A DNA stretch of 46,538 nt from Fonticula-like sp. SCN 57-25 (taxonomy: Eukaryota; Nucleariida; Rotosphaerida): assembly GCA_001724245.1 (NCBI GenBank), contig MEDX01000018.1, positions 1 through 46,538 of the forward strand, given 5' to 3'. The position numbers and the translations under genes are program-made. The notes beneath the pieces are model-generated. The model was not told the DNA's origin. It searched no databases and saw only the letters and a program-made list of their open reading frames with translations. Below are positions 10,888 to 23,300 of the stretch, one piece after another; positions within the stretch are counted from its first letter, which is position 1, and each line of letters starts with the position of its first letter.

Positions 10888-12281
10888 GGTTCACAAACGT
10901 AACCGAAAGGGTTCTCACAAGTATTGCAACGTACACACCTACGTCATCCACCCAACCCAACGAGCCGCCACGACAATGAAGTGGAGCAAAAGGAAGCATA
11001 GTAAGTAAGTGCGGATGGCAGAGCAGGGCGCTGCGTACAAGGATGGTGTACGCGAAGGGAGATGCGGATGGATGCTCGTCCGTTGCTAGGTCGGATGCAA
11101 GCAGGCAGGGGATGTCCGTTGGGTTCGCGCCAAACTGACAACAACAAACTAACCAATCAGACGCATTTGCCGATATTTTCTAACGGATTCTCGCGCCAAA
11201 ATCATACGATGACGTCGACGATGACGTCACAATTTACTATTCCTCGTGGCACTCTGCCTTTCCTTTCCTTCATTCATTCATTGGAGGTCCGATCCCATTC
11301 ATCATGGTCTAGGAAAAGGGTACGAGAATTGTTGACATTGAGTGACGTGATTTCCTGCTGTGCTTGTGGGAGGGGAGAAAAGAGAGTGATGTTACCATAA
11401 CCATGCGTGAGACAAAAGTCGATGAGTTTCCGCAATCACCAAGATCGCTGATTCTCGTTTCTTTCCTTTTTTTTTGTGACTTTTATATTCTGGTCTGCAG
11501 TCCGCCGCTTAACTAACACCCCAGCTGATAGATATATCATTGCTTTGCGCAGTTATGCAGAATGCGAGCGGCGGGTTTATCTGCTTTGGCTAGCGACTAC
11601 GTTTAGGTTCGTTTTATTCTTTCGGTTGTGGGTCCCTGTTCCCTATTTGTTCTGATGAACCAATTGGCATTTGTCTGATCCTCTATGACCGACAAACCCC
11701 AAGCTACCTTAATTTCTTCTGAGCTTTTATCCTTTTTGTCTTCTCTTTTCTTTTGGTTCTTTTCCACGAGTCTCACATTCTTAATTAGCGCCCTTGCCCT
11801 CGCCGATTCGTTACCGCCGTGAGCACTATGAGCTGCTCGTCGGGATAGAGGTATTGTAATATCACACCCTTCGTGTACCATTGTTGATATGATGAGTCAA
11901 TTTGCGTTCGACCGCTCGATTCCGTGACACTATGCCTGGTGTCATTATGCGGGCGAGTGAGGATGATATCAGCAAAACTACTGATCAATAATGGTTGTTG
12001 GGTGTTGGTGAATATTGTTTCTACGATATCCAAGGCACTAATATTCATTATTACTTTATTACTACTTGTCGTACCTTCCTAAATGTTTCTATTCGTTTGT
12101 GTCTGTCGTTTTAATACACATACTGCAAACCACATCTCAGTTTGCACTCTGCCCAAACGTGCATACAGGCAACGACCCAGTCCCAATGTGCGTTCGTGTT
12201 TGCGCACATTTCCTTTCTCCTCCTTTGCCAGCCTCTACGGCGAAAGAACGAGCGTAGACGCTGCGTCGTTGAGTGCGCGGG
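10888..12281. other. Intergenic region between divergent H2A.Z and MSH4
   Basis: About 1.4 kb with no convincing gene. It contains a CCAAT box at 11153-11157 and a pair of CRE-like words (TGACGTCG at 11210 and the palindrome TGACGTCA at 11222), 12 bp apart, which look like H2A.Z promoter elements. The middle (about 11440-11800) is T-rich. Short open frames on both strands here show no domain. Confidence 0.5.
11210..11229. promoter_or_regulatory. Paired CRE/ATF-like sites
   Basis: Two TGACGTC words, the second a full TGACGTCA palindrome, spaced by 12 bp, lie about 330 bp upstream of the H2A.Z start codon. Such octamers bind bZIP factors of the CREB/ATF class. Binding and target gene are inferred. 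Confidence 0.35.
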
Positions 12282-15069
12282 ATGACTACGACCCGGTCGC
12301 GAACGACAGAGAGCGCGCGTCCCCTGACGCGCTCAATAGCGTCAGCGACGGCGGGGCGTGGCCGTGGCGCTGACCTCCGACACTCTTTTGTGGTGGCGGT
12401 GATTGAGGGGCGAGGGGTTAGTGGCAGGGGCGACGTCGGCCTTTGCGCTATCGACCTTATCACGTCAGAGTGCATTATGGCACAGTATGCTGATACTTTG
12501 ACGTACACTCGTACGCTGCAGCTCTTGAACGCGCTGGGCCCGATTGAGATTGTTGTTTGCGGGTCGCCCAGTGAACAGCAACAAGGAAAGACAAAGCTGG
12601 TCAAGATGCTGGAGAACGCGTTTGGAGAGGACACTCTTCAGGCGGTGGCTCGCAAGTACTTTAACGATATGCAAGGGATGCATCTCGTACGGCTCTTGTG
12701 CATTACAGAGAACCTCCCTGCACTCGAGCTGCAAATCAGCCAGCAGTTTTTTACGCTTGCTGCAACCGCCGCGCTATTGCGATACGTCGAAACAACGCAC
12801 AAAGTCGCCTTTATCAACCACACTCTTCGCATTCGCGTGCACAAGCCCGAAGGAACAATGATGATAGGTGCGCTTTTTCAAGAGATTTTGTAGACGTGAG
12901 CGCTCATTTGGGGTGTCAGACTGCAACACTGCCCGCAACCTAGAGCTTGTCATTAACGGCCACAGCGCGCATGACCGCAAACATACTCTCTTTGGTGTGC
13001 TGAACGGCTGCGGAACAGCCATGGGAGGTATGCTAGCTTTCTGATAATCGCGTAATCTTACTTGTTTCTTGCAGCGCGGCTGTTGCGATCCAATCTTCTT
13101 CAACCCCTTGCAGACGTTTCTTCAATCACCGCGCGCCAGAACGCCGTGGAGTGCATTCTTCGCGCTGGGGACTCGCTCTTTGCCCTTCATGATGCGCTCA
13201 AAATGGCACCCGATCTCGACCACCTGGTGTCTCAGCTTATTCAGGTTGACACGCGCACTTCGGCGAGATCTAGTGGAGCGACTACTGCTACTTCCGTCAG
13301 CATGTCAACGACGCCCTCTCATTTGAACGTCCGAGTGGCCGACCGCCATATCACAGTGGCGTTGAACGTCCGGCGAGCGCTTCAGAGCGGTCGCACTATA
13401 CTGGACCTGCTGGATGCATTTGAGACAACCCATGACCCGCTGCTGTCTGCCGTACACCGCGCGCTCTCGGATCAACGCCTTGTCGACTTGTCCGACTTGA
13501 TTGCTGGCGTGCTTTCGGATGAATCTGAGACGGAGACTTTGTCGCACGCATCTCTTGCCTCTCGCCATGCTCGATGTTTTGCGGTTCAAAATGGCGTGAA
13601 CCCGCTTCTCGATGTAGCTCGGCAAACCTACTCGGAGACTGTGAAGGACGTAAACGAGCATGTTGCTGCGCTGTGCGAGGCGTTCACCGATCTGCGGATT
13701 AATCTCAAGCTTACTGCATCTGTTGGGTTTATTCTATCGATCGATAGGAATCCTCGCCAGCTGCCGTCTGTTTTCATCAACCCGGTCGCTAGACAATCGC
13801 ATATCCAGTGTTCTACTATGCAGCTCGTCAAGTTGAACGAGCGGCTGAACGAGATTATAAATGAAGCAATACTGCTATCTGACCGCGTCATTGGAGAGCT
13901 GTTGGACTGCCTTCGCGCCGACGTATCGCTTTTGTACAAGCTGTCAGAGTCGCTGGGGCTCCTTGATCTCTTCGTCTCCCTTGCGCACAATGCATCGCTT
14001 TATGACTACGTCCGGCCAGAGTTTGGCGACGCACTCTGCATTCAGGGGGGCAAGCATCCGATCCGCTACATTCTTGACACAAAGCGACCGTTTGTTCCGA
14101 ACGACACCTTTTGCGACCTCAGCTGCAATTTTCAAATCATCACTGGTCCGAATATGGTACGCGCACGAGATTTCCGAGCCGATATCTAATTGCGCATTGT
14201 GGGATGTAGAGCGGAAAATCAACTTATCTGCGGCAAGTAGCGCTACTTCACATCATGGCGCATATTGGCAGCTTTCTCCCCGCCACTTTCGCGCGCCTTC
14301 GCGTGACGGACAGAGTGCGCATATCTCCTCGCAGCATCATTTTCTATGCTAATCAATGGCCAGCTTTTCACTCGTCTTAGTGACGACGCCGGGGTTGAGG
14401 CCAACGCTTCCACCTTTTATCTAGAGATGTTGGAGATGGCTTCGTGCTTGCAGCATTTGACGCCTTCCAGTCTCGTGATTGTCGACGAGCTTGGGCGAGG
14501 GACTGCGCCGCAAGATGGCCTTGGATTGAGCTTTGCTATCAGTGAACAGCTGCTCTTGTCCCGCGCCTTTACTTTTTTTGCAACTCATTTTTCCTCTCTC
14601 GAGGCGCTCGAGGTCTACCCCAACGTCGTCTCTTTCCAGCTCCAGATGAGCGGTGCCGTTCACGACAGAAGCGAGGACGACAGCGGCGGGATTGACCCCC
14701 ATCAATTTAAGGTGTCGTCGGGATGGTGCCGCGCCGACCGCTACGGGCTCCAGATGGCCAAAACAGTGGGATTTCCTGCAGGCATGCTGCGTGCGGCGGG
14801 CGAGATCGCCGACCTTTTGCTCGCGCGGCGGCCTCAGCTGCTGGATCGCGAATCCATTGAAGGTGGCGGCAGCCGCGCCCGAGCTTCCCTTCAGGTATTT
14901 CACGCACTTTTGCCTGTTTGTTTATCTCATTGTTTCTTCTTTTCTAAAGCTCTGTCAATCGGTCTGCCATCTCCTTGCCATGTGGCCCGAGAGCGGCAGC
15001 CCACAAGAAGACTCTGCGCGCTTGCTCCAAGAACTTCAGTCTCGCGCGCGCGACCTCATCCAGGAATAG
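12282..15069 (+). CDS. MSH4: Meiotic MutS homologue MSH4
   Basis: Six exons with introns 12868-12919, 13028-13074, 14157-14209, 14315-14363 and 14895-14949 yield about 843 residues. The open frame begins at a GTG (12273), so the first in-frame ATG at 12282 is chosen. MSH4-specific features: the opening VVAVIEGRG with no MutS mismatch-binding N-terminal domain, then [28 protein letters not shown] HTLFGVLNG, and [14 protein letters not shown] with DYVRPEFGD. The ATPase follows: Walker A GPNM-SGKS (split by intron 3, K at about 595), Walker [11 protein letters not shown] (about 665-674), and [12 protein letters not shown]4 forms a clamp with MSH5 that stabilises recombination intermediates and promotes crossovers in meiosis; it does not repair mismatches. 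Its intact form implies that the organism has, or recently had, meiosis. The M6PR-like gene follows in the same direction after 477 bp. Confidence 0.94.
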
Positions 15070-15546
15070 CCATATTTATTTTTTAGAGTAGCTTTTCAGC
15101 AAGAGTACCAGTTTGAATTGCTGGTGTACCCGTGCATTATTTTATACGCGCATACTCAGTTAATGGACTTTGCTTTACATTAATATATACTATTGTTCTT
15201 TCAATAATTTTAGCAAAGAATAGCTACTATACCATGCAGCACGCGTTCCATATCGTATAGCAAAGGAAAAAGGAATATCACTAGTTCTTCGCTCGACGAG
15301 CTTTCGAGTTGGTCTCGTGTTCGACTGAAAAATCAACGTCATCTTTTTAGTTTGCAGTTTGCACTTTCGGTAACGTTACCGATTGGCGTGTTTTTCGTAA
15401 CAGGTCAGGTGCTCGTACGCTTCTGCGCGGAGGTGTTTCTCTTCCAGTGTTTGCGCGTCGGCTCGATCACTACTTGCTCGAGTCTGCCTATCCGAACACA
15501 GGGGCGACGTTTGTTCCTCTTGCCAATTTCCCTCCCACTTGCCAGA
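15070..15546. other. Intergenic region upstream of the M6PR-like gene
   Basis: No gene seen. The first half is AT-rich (probable MSH4 3' UTR). An inverted CCAAT box (ATTGG at 15382-15386) sits next to the palindrome TAACGTTAC about 165 bp upstream of the next start codon and may be promoter sequence. Confidence 0.4.
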
Positions 15547-16754
15547 ATGAGGGCGGTGACGGCTTTTGTCGTCCTGTCTGCCTGCGTGGCATTGACGCTG
15601 GCCAACGTGCGTAGCTAGACGGGGCGGTGGTTTTGCCACGCTTTTGGGCCTTCTCCCTTGCTCACCCTCCTGGTTTCGCGCAGAGTATTTGCACTCTCAC
15701 AGACGAGGCCACGGGCGCCTACTATGACCTCTCCAAGCTGACCCGGACCTCGGGGTACGCTTTTTTCTTTGGTCTCGATCGCGCGTCTCACTCGTGCCTC
15801 CCAGTGAGGACTGGATTGCGCTCGACTCGCTGCAGGATAACGAGTACAACTACCGCATCAACATTTGCCACGACATCTTGTACAAGGGGTACAATGCGGT
15901 GCGTCTCTCATATCTTTTGCGGGATTGGACGCCGCTCACCTGAGCTGTGATGGTCCCAGTCGGTGTCCATTCCCGCCGGGACGGGCCTCCACCAGGAGCG
16001 TCGCGATAAACCCCTGCTCGAGCACAGCGTTGGAAAGTCTTCCTATTACCCCGAGTTGCTGGGTTCGTAGCCGACAATGCTCGCTCGCTGTCGCGTGCTC
16101 ATGCTCGTGGTCGATCTAGACGGTCTCCTCATCATGAAGTTTGTGGACGGCGAGACGTGCGATAGGGCCAAGGTAAACAGAATGGCCATTATCAACTTTG
16201 AGTGCGACAAGAACGCCGGGCTGGTGCGCCACTCTTTGTTAACTCTTTGTTTTTTGCGGTCCTAATGTCTCGGTGTGCTCCAGGGCACCCCCGTGTTCCT
16301 GTTCGAGTCTTCGTCGAGCTGCACGTACGTCTTTGAGTGGCGCTCCTCGGCCGCCTGCCCGTCCTACGGAATGAGCGGCTTTGCCATCTTTGCCATTGTG
16401 TACGCGCGTTTTTTTTGCTGCCGCTTGCGCTGATGCTAAAGCTTTGTCATTAGTATTGTGTCGCTCATTGGCGCCTACTTTTTGTTTGGCTTCCTGTACA
16501 TGCGCCTGGTGGTTAATGCTCGCGGGTGGGAGCAGATCCCCAACTACTCGTTCTGGCGCTCCATCTTCCTCACGCTCAAGGTGCGCTTCCCACCCTTTTT
16601 ATCCCTTTTGCTGACAATGCCATCGTAGTGCTGCGGATCGTCTTCGTCCTCTACGTGGACGTATCGCGCGGTGCACATCAACGAGGAGGACGGCGGCAAC
16701 CTCATCGACAATCTCGAGGACGACTTTGATGACGATGCGGTGGAGAAGCTGTAA
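15547..16754 (+). CDS. M6PR: Cation-dependent mannose-6-phosphate receptor-like protein (MRH domain)
   Basis: Eight short exons; introns 15607-15683, 15755-15804, 15899-15959, 16063-16119, 16224-16283, 16400-16453 and 16581-16628; 266 residues. Layout: signal peptide (1-20), luminal MRH domain (about 23-170), one membrane span (about 177-199), acidic cytoplasmic tail. The tail start LVVNARGWEQIPNYSFWRS closely follows the juxtamembrane tail of animal CD-MPR. In the MRH domain, residues that could match the sugar-binding quartet of M6P receptors are present: Q87 (GLHQ), R130 (NRMAII), E152 (LFESS) and Y159 (CTYVFEW). Cysteine spacing also fits the fold. The tail ends in an acidic run (EDDFDDDAVEKL), which could serve in adaptor binding. 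The role would be carrying acid hydrolases from Golgi to endosomes; the alpha-mannosidase nearby could be a client, though that is inference. Mrl1 or Atg27-like proteins are the alternatives. Confidence 0.87.
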
Positions 16755-17016
16755 GTAGGAAAAAAAGAGCGAGAGAACAAGAAAGAAGGCGGCGTTGGCC
16801 TTGAAATGTGCGTCCGGAATAGAAACGCGTTTCCGTCTTTGTTATAGAAAAGAAATGAATCAAAGTTGAGCCGATATTGTCTTTTATGCTGGTCACTGCG
16901 ACACGAAAGAGCGGTTTGCATCAAAAGTTTACTATTGCGGAAAAAGCGATATCAATATGCATATGTACAGAATCAAAGCCAGATAGAACATGATAAATAG
17001 TACAAGCAGCGTGCAA
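16755..17016. other. Convergent 3' region
   Basis: Short gene-free stretch between the stop codons of the M6PR-like gene and the Gln/Pro-rich gene; presumably two 3' UTRs. Confidence 0.4.
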
Positions 17017-19596
17017 TCAGTACTCGCTGTTATAGGCGCTCTCCAGGAGGCCGTCACTCATCGGATGCGCTCCTGCATTGGACGCCGAACGCGGCCGCGG
17101 CGGCGCGTGCGCCTGCTGCTGGGAAGGCGGGGCGACCCCTCCCGCGGCGCCAGCATCCTGCGGCCACATCGAGTGCCGATACGCCTTCATCATTGTGTTG
17201 GCCATCGCGTCGCTGAGGAACGATGGCGACGGCGTGCTCATCTCTCTGCCCGCGATCGGCGACCCCGACAGCCGCCCAAAAGCGGGCATTGCAGGGTCAC
17301 CGCCGCCGCTCAGCGAACCGTCCATCGACGGCACCTCATTCATGTGCGCATGCCCCATCTGGTCGTCGCCGCCGCCAACGTACGCACCATCGCTGCCCAT
17401 CACGGCAGCGTCAAAGTACCCTTCATTCCTCGCCTGCCCCGCGGCCGCGAGGTGGCTCAATTGCTGCTGCAGATGATTATGAAGCACAAACTGGTCGTAC
17501 GCCTGCGACGTCGGCTCGGGCGCCCCGGACGGGAAGCCGTACCCGCCGTCCTCGTGCACGGACTGCGGTGGCCACGCCGCGTGGCCGTGCGGGTCCTGCG
17601 CGCTGATGCGCATGTCGCCAATAAGCTGCAGCGCCTGGTGAAACTGGTTGTACTGCTGGTGCCAGTGTAACTGCTGCGGCGTGACCGCCGACGGCATCTG
17701 CTGCATCACTTGCGGCGGAAAAGCTGGCGCGGCAACCGAGATCGGCGTCGTCGGTGCGCTCCGCGACCGGCCAGAGTGAGGCGTAGCGACAGTGTACGGC
17801 GCGGCCGACGCAGAGGCCGCCGACGCCCCGACCACGAGCGGCTGTGCGTCGTGCGAGAATCGCCTGCGATTGCGCACCGCGCCCTTGTCGCCGATGCTCG
17901 TCGCGCTCGAGGGCGCGCTGTACTGCCCAGGCTGCCCGCCCCAATTTGTTGCGGGGATGTCCAGTGGCGACGGTCTGCGGCGATTCGGAGTCGCTGGCGA
18001 CGGCTGCGTTCCCGTCGGCGCCGATGAACTCGCACCAGCCGCGGCGGCAGGCGGGAGCGCGCTGCCGGCGTCAAACGACGCGCGTGACCGCATCGCTCCG
18101 GCCGGCGACGGCGAGGCGCCCATCGGCGACTGCGGCGGATTGGGCGAGCCGGGCACACTGCTGCTCGGCTGACTGCTGCCGCGCGCAACGCCACCCCCGG
18201 CGGCGGCAGAGGCAGACTTTTGCGCCGCGGCGGTGCGCGTCGTAATGTGCGACACGAGCGCCTTGCGCGTGTCGTTCGTGATGGAGCCCGACGTGGGCGG
18301 GATCGGCGGAGCGGCGGACGCGCCGGATGCGTGGAAAATCTCGCCAATGGGGAGGTCACCGCTCAACCGCACGCGGCGGGGGGGTTCGCGGGGGTTGGGC
18401 GCAGGGCGAGGCGTCGTGGAGCGCTGGCCGTTATCCTCAACCTACATGAAGCGTAAGCAGAGGAAGGTTAAAGAAATAGGAAGGAACAGTACGAAGGAGA
18501 GGGAAGAAGAGCAAGAGCGAAAGCAAGAACAAAAGCAATACCAATGACAAGAACAAGAGGAAAAAAAACTAGAGCATCAACCACCATCGAAATCTAACTT
18601 CCACAATGAAAGCAGTACCATTGCGTCCTTGGCTATCAACGGCTGCTTGCCCTTACTGCCGTTTCCTTTCGGCTTGACAGGCTGCCCCATCATCATGAAC
18701 GGGGAATTATATGGCGACGGCGCGCCCTGCATGAGATGCTGCTGCTGCTGTTGCTGCTGCTGAATCATGTGAAGCATGTGGTTCGGGTCTATCCCGCCGT
18801 TGCCGCCGGCCTGGGAAAGCGGCTGGCCGTAGGCGTCCACCATCCAGTTGGCCCCCTGCATCAGCATCATCATCATCTGGGCATTGTTGTGCATGATCAT
18901 GTGGTCGCCTTCCTGTACCAGTGGCGGCGGCGCGGTCGGCAGCGAATCCATCCCGGCGTGCGAGGCGTATATCGGCTGCGAAGAAAGCCGCTGCTGCGCC
19001 CCTGACTGCGACGACAACGTGACGGGCGCGCTCGACATGGCCTCGAAAAAGGACGACCCTTGGTCGACATCGTGCTCGTCATTGTGGTCATTGTGGTCCG
19101 CGGCCGCCGACGGCGGCGGGGGAGGCGGCGGGGGAGGCGCGAGTGGCGCCGACGGCAGCATCGACGTCGACGGGTCCAAAGCGTCTTCTACATGGCTGCG
19201 CCCAGATTTGTTAGCTGCGACGGCGGGGAACAGGATGCCGAGGCGCATACTTTAAAAAGTCGTGCTGCGAGTAGGAATAGTCGTCCAGGAACGTCTGTGT
19301 CGACGGATCAAACGACCTAAAGCACGAAAAAAAGAAAAACAGGCGGAAAAAGTCAGCGAAAACAACCAGAAAGACATAAAAGGAGGGTGAAAAAGGGGAC
19401 AGTCAACGGAGGCACGGCGGCGGGAAATCGGCACATCGGGAATAGAAAGTCGCAGGCGACCAACGTACAAATCATTGTTCATTAATAATGCGTGGTCCAG
19501 TGAGGATGTCCCGCCGCTGTCGAGCGTGAACTGAAGATTGTAGTCATTTCTGAACGAAAAGTTGTCCGCGTTTGGGGACGTTGTGAGGTCATCCAT
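17017..19596 (-). CDS. Gln/Pro/Ala-rich protein of unknown function
   Basis: I do not recognise the family. Four exons (introns 18442-18618, 19196-19250 and 19317-19468) give about 731 residues. The N-terminus (NDYNLQFTLDSGG, then SFDPSTQTFLDDYSYS) is the only part with ordinary composition; it is followed by a proline run and an Asp/His-rich segment, a methionine-rich stretch (MMMMLMQG), eight glutamines before HLMQGAPSPY, a basic patch (KPKGNGSKGKQPLIAKDAM), and a long Ala/Ser/Pro/Gln-rich C-terminal half. It is probably largely disordered, as in transcription cofactors or RNA-binding regulators. The intron at 19196-19250 contains a CTAAC branch-like word, supporting the model. The upstream sequence up to about 19685 could hold a 5' UTR intron (GTACTT to TTCAG), so the true transcript may start further upstream. 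The exon 3 to 4 junction is the least certain. Confidence 0.65.
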
Positions 19597-20365
19597 GCTT
19601 CCTGAATCAACGTGAGTCAAAGGCGCCGTCGATGAGGAAAAATGGCCACACAACGGGACAAATACAAAACCAAAAGTACGTGTCGCTCACCCACAAGCGC
19701 AGATTCTGCGTCCAGAGAACCACATCATCCCTCCCCTCCTACCCTCGATCCCACTGTTGTGGGAAGGCGTGCGGAGCGTACCAAGGCCTCTCGCTGTCGA
19801 TCTTGCCTTCCTTTCTGTTCTCCAAAGCGCTCTCTTTCACGCTCTATGGGCCTCCCGGCGCTGTTACCCCTGCCTCTGGCTCTCCTTTTCTTCCTCTGGC
19901 TCCAATAGCGCTGAATTCTTTGCCAACAAGTCTGCCGGCAATCAGGCGTTCGCAAAAGTCTGCATAGGAAGTTGACCAATCAGAAGCCACCATTCGACCT
20001 GACACATCGCTTCACGTGATTGGTGGAGAAAACGCCCCTGCTGACCCAACGACTCCGTTCTAAATCGGAGCGCCTACACTGAAAATAGATACACATGTTT
20101 AGCAAATGTACCTAAAAGAGATGACATAGATACGAGCATGTCATGCAACAGCAACGGCTCATTCACTATGGTCGTCCATCCACGCGGGTAGGGACTCTTG
20201 CACAGAACATTCCAACATTCCCGAGCGTTGCGCATCATCGGAATTCCGGAATTAGGTACGTCGGCCCCTATATTGCGGGATATCAACACCGAACCAGAGA
20301 TTTATCGACACTGAATGCAGTATGGGTATATTGTATGGTCAATCTAGGGATTTCTTCCAAAAAGA
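19597..20365. other. Promoter region of the Gln/Pro-rich gene and 3' flank of the M16 protease
   Basis: No gene recognised. It contains a CCAAT box (19976-19980) and, 39 bp further on, TCACGTGA (20012-20019) overlapping an inverted CCAAT box (ATTGG 20019-20023). These lie about 400 bp upstream of the Gln/Pro-rich gene start and are likely its promoter elements. Confidence 0.45.
20012..20023. promoter_or_regulatory. CACGTG E-box overlapping an inverted CCAAT box
   Basis: TCACGTGATTGG joins a palindromic bHLH-type site to an inverted NF-Y core. A second CCAAT lies 39 bp upstream. Regulatory role is inferred from sequence and position. Confidence 0.4.
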
Positions 20366-23300
20366 TTACAACACGGACATTATGTGATGCTCATGGCGCG
20401 CAACGGTGCCTGGCATCAGGCCGACGGTCGCCTTGAACTTGTCGAGGTCCTCAATGACGTGTCCCGGAGGCGCAAGCTTTGCGTCCTCCGACCCCGCTGC
20501 CAGCGGGCTGATGAGGCAGGTGGTGAGCTGCCTTCGCGTGCTGGGGTTGATCAGGAGGTTGTCGAGGAACTCGGCCATCTCCGCCTTGGTAATGGTCCGC
20601 ATGATGTCGGCCTGGTGGCGCGCTGCACAGTCACTGTTAGCATTGCGCGCGCAAACAAGCAGGGCCAATTCGCGCACCAACATCAAAGTCGAGCAGCCCG
20701 GTGCCGATCTCTGTCCAGTAGCGCTGCGCCTCCGCCGCGAGCCGCTTGTCCTTCTCGAGGCGCAGCTTGACGGCCGCCTCGACGTACTCACGGTACTGCT
20801 CGTCGGTCATCTCGTGGCGGATGACGCGCGTGACGTGCTCGTGGAGGCAGGCGGCGATGCGCTCCGACAAAAAGTACGGGTGCCGCTCGCTCTGCAAGAT
20901 GATCGCCAGGCCGCACACGCCGTGGTACCGCCGCGACACAGTGAAGGCAACGTACCCAAGCTGCTCACGCGTGCGCAGCTGGTCAAACACGCGCTGGCTC
21001 AGCAGCTGAAGCGCAATGCGCAAAAAGCACGGCGTCGTCATGTCATTGACAGGGTTCCCCGCCGTCGCTGCCGCGGTCGTCGGCACGTCGCCGTCGCTTA
21101 GTGACACGGCGCCGACGCCTTCAGCCACGTCGGCTTCGGTGCCGCTGCGCCGCGACCAGTCGCCGACGACAAAGAGCGAGTGGATAGCGCTGTTGCGATT
21201 GTCGTCGTTGCCGCCCAGTGTCTTGTTCCACACGAAACGCGAGCCGCCTGGGAGGGCGATCGTGCGCGACAGCGGCGCCAGGCGGTGCGCAGCGTGCAGC
21301 GGGCGCGGCGAGCCAAGGAGGTTCTCAACAAGGGACAGGAGACGCAGCGCCTGGCGTGCGCTCACATTGCCCACAACAAGCGAGTCTACAAACAGACGGC
21401 GGAGGAAGAGCGCGTGAAGGGCCATAACGTCGCTCGGCGAAACATCTACCGCGTGCGTCAGCCACCAGCGTACCAGAGAGCAACGGGCGTACCGACAAGC
21501 GCATCCGCAAGGCTCTCGACGCTCCAGCTCTTGTCTACCATGATCTTTTTTACATACGAGTCGATATTGTTGTACGGCATGCCGAGATCATAGTTGCGCA
21601 GCGACCGCAGCAGCCTGTCCTTGACGTCGGCGAATCGCGTCACGTCAATGTTTAGGACGGCAAACTTTTCCAGGATGCGCGACAAGAGAACCGGCTGCTT
21701 GTCCTGATAGCCGCTGAGGTAAATTTCGACACCGTGCGTGGTGCTCTGGAGGTGGTACGTCAGGCCCGTGAGCTCGGCGTCGTACGAAAACTCTGCCAGC
21801 GAGTCGTTCACGAGATGGATAAGCAGCGCCGACATCACGGCGTACTCGGGGCTCTCGTTGACAACCGGCCTGATTTCGCACGTCTGTCAGTACGGCATAG
21901 CGGAAAAAAAAATACGAACGATTTAAACTTGAAGTGGAGCTCGGCCTTGGGGACCTTGAACGTGTCGTCGCGCTTGTAAAACATCCGACTGAGCGGGCTC
22001 GAGTGGATCAGGGCGGGCAGCGGGGACCGCTCGGCCTCGACAACCGCCTCCACCAGGTCAAAGCTCGACGGGATGAACTGGTTGGGCAGCGGGAGGGACA
22101 GTTCGGGGTTCGGCCCAAGATGGACAAGCCGCTGCGATAGTGGTTTAGATAAACATTTTCAAAACGAAACAACCACAAAAAAATGCCGTACGTTGAGCAG
22201 CTCGGCCGAGAACGGCTCGATAAGGTGGTCCGTCCCGTACCACGGCTCCTTGACCATGTTCGGGATGGTCGCAAAGGACTGGCTCGACACGATGACGCGC
22301 ATGTTTTGCACCGTCAGCAAGTCGAGCGCCCGCGCAATAAGCTCGGGCTCATACTTGTAGAAGAAGGAGCCCGCCGAGAGGATCTCTGCTGGCGGGATAT
22401 TGAAGCCAGGCTAAAGAAAACGCACCCGTCAGCAAACATAGAGGTCAAAAATTACAACGGCATCAAAAGCACAGTCACCACAGCAACATCACCACCACCA
22501 TCACAACACTCCCCCTCCCCGCCCTGCCGACGCGGTACCTGGAGGTTTGACGACATGGACGTGACAAACGACATTGGCCGCTTCTTCTCGGCGTAGGTGA
22601 ACTGGATGCGCGCGAGATCGCGGCACTCGTTCCACACCCACTCCTGGGGCCCGTGGTCGCGCACGAGCGCAATGTACTGCATGAGGTAGACAATAACGTC
22701 ATCCACCCTGTCGAGCCCCGCCTCGGTGAGGTCAATGTCGACAATAAAGATGTCAAAGCCGATGGCGGTGTCAGAGGCGCCCGCGCCCAGCGCGTTTGCA
22801 AGCCCCTGCCGCTTGAGGAACGACAAAAGACTCCCGGGCCCCTCGTGCCCAACGAGGTGCGAGATGTAGCGGGTCGGTTTGCACGCGAGCGAGCGCGAAA
22901 AGTACGACGGCAGGCGAAAGGACACGCTCACCGAGCGCGAGTCCTTGATGGGAACCACGAGGATGCGGTGCTCCATGTGCGCCGCCGTCAAGGGGTGCGT
23001 GTCCAGCGACGTCGACGCTGCGGCCGGCGTGACGGGAACGCGTCCGGTGGGCAGTGCGTGCGGCACCACGGTCGGCGCAGACGGAATATCGCTAAAGAGG
23101 GACGAAACAAGACGCTCCAGTTCGTCAAGCGGCTGCGTCCCGAGAACGCACAGCCGCATGCGGTCCGCTGTGTAGTGCGTGGCGTAAAAGTCGAGGAGCC
23201 GCTGGCGGACGCTGATACCCTTGGACAAGGGGATCGTGCTCAGAGTGGCGGCCGTTCCAGTTCCAAACTGTGAGTAAGAGTGACCGGGGTCGCTCAGGTG

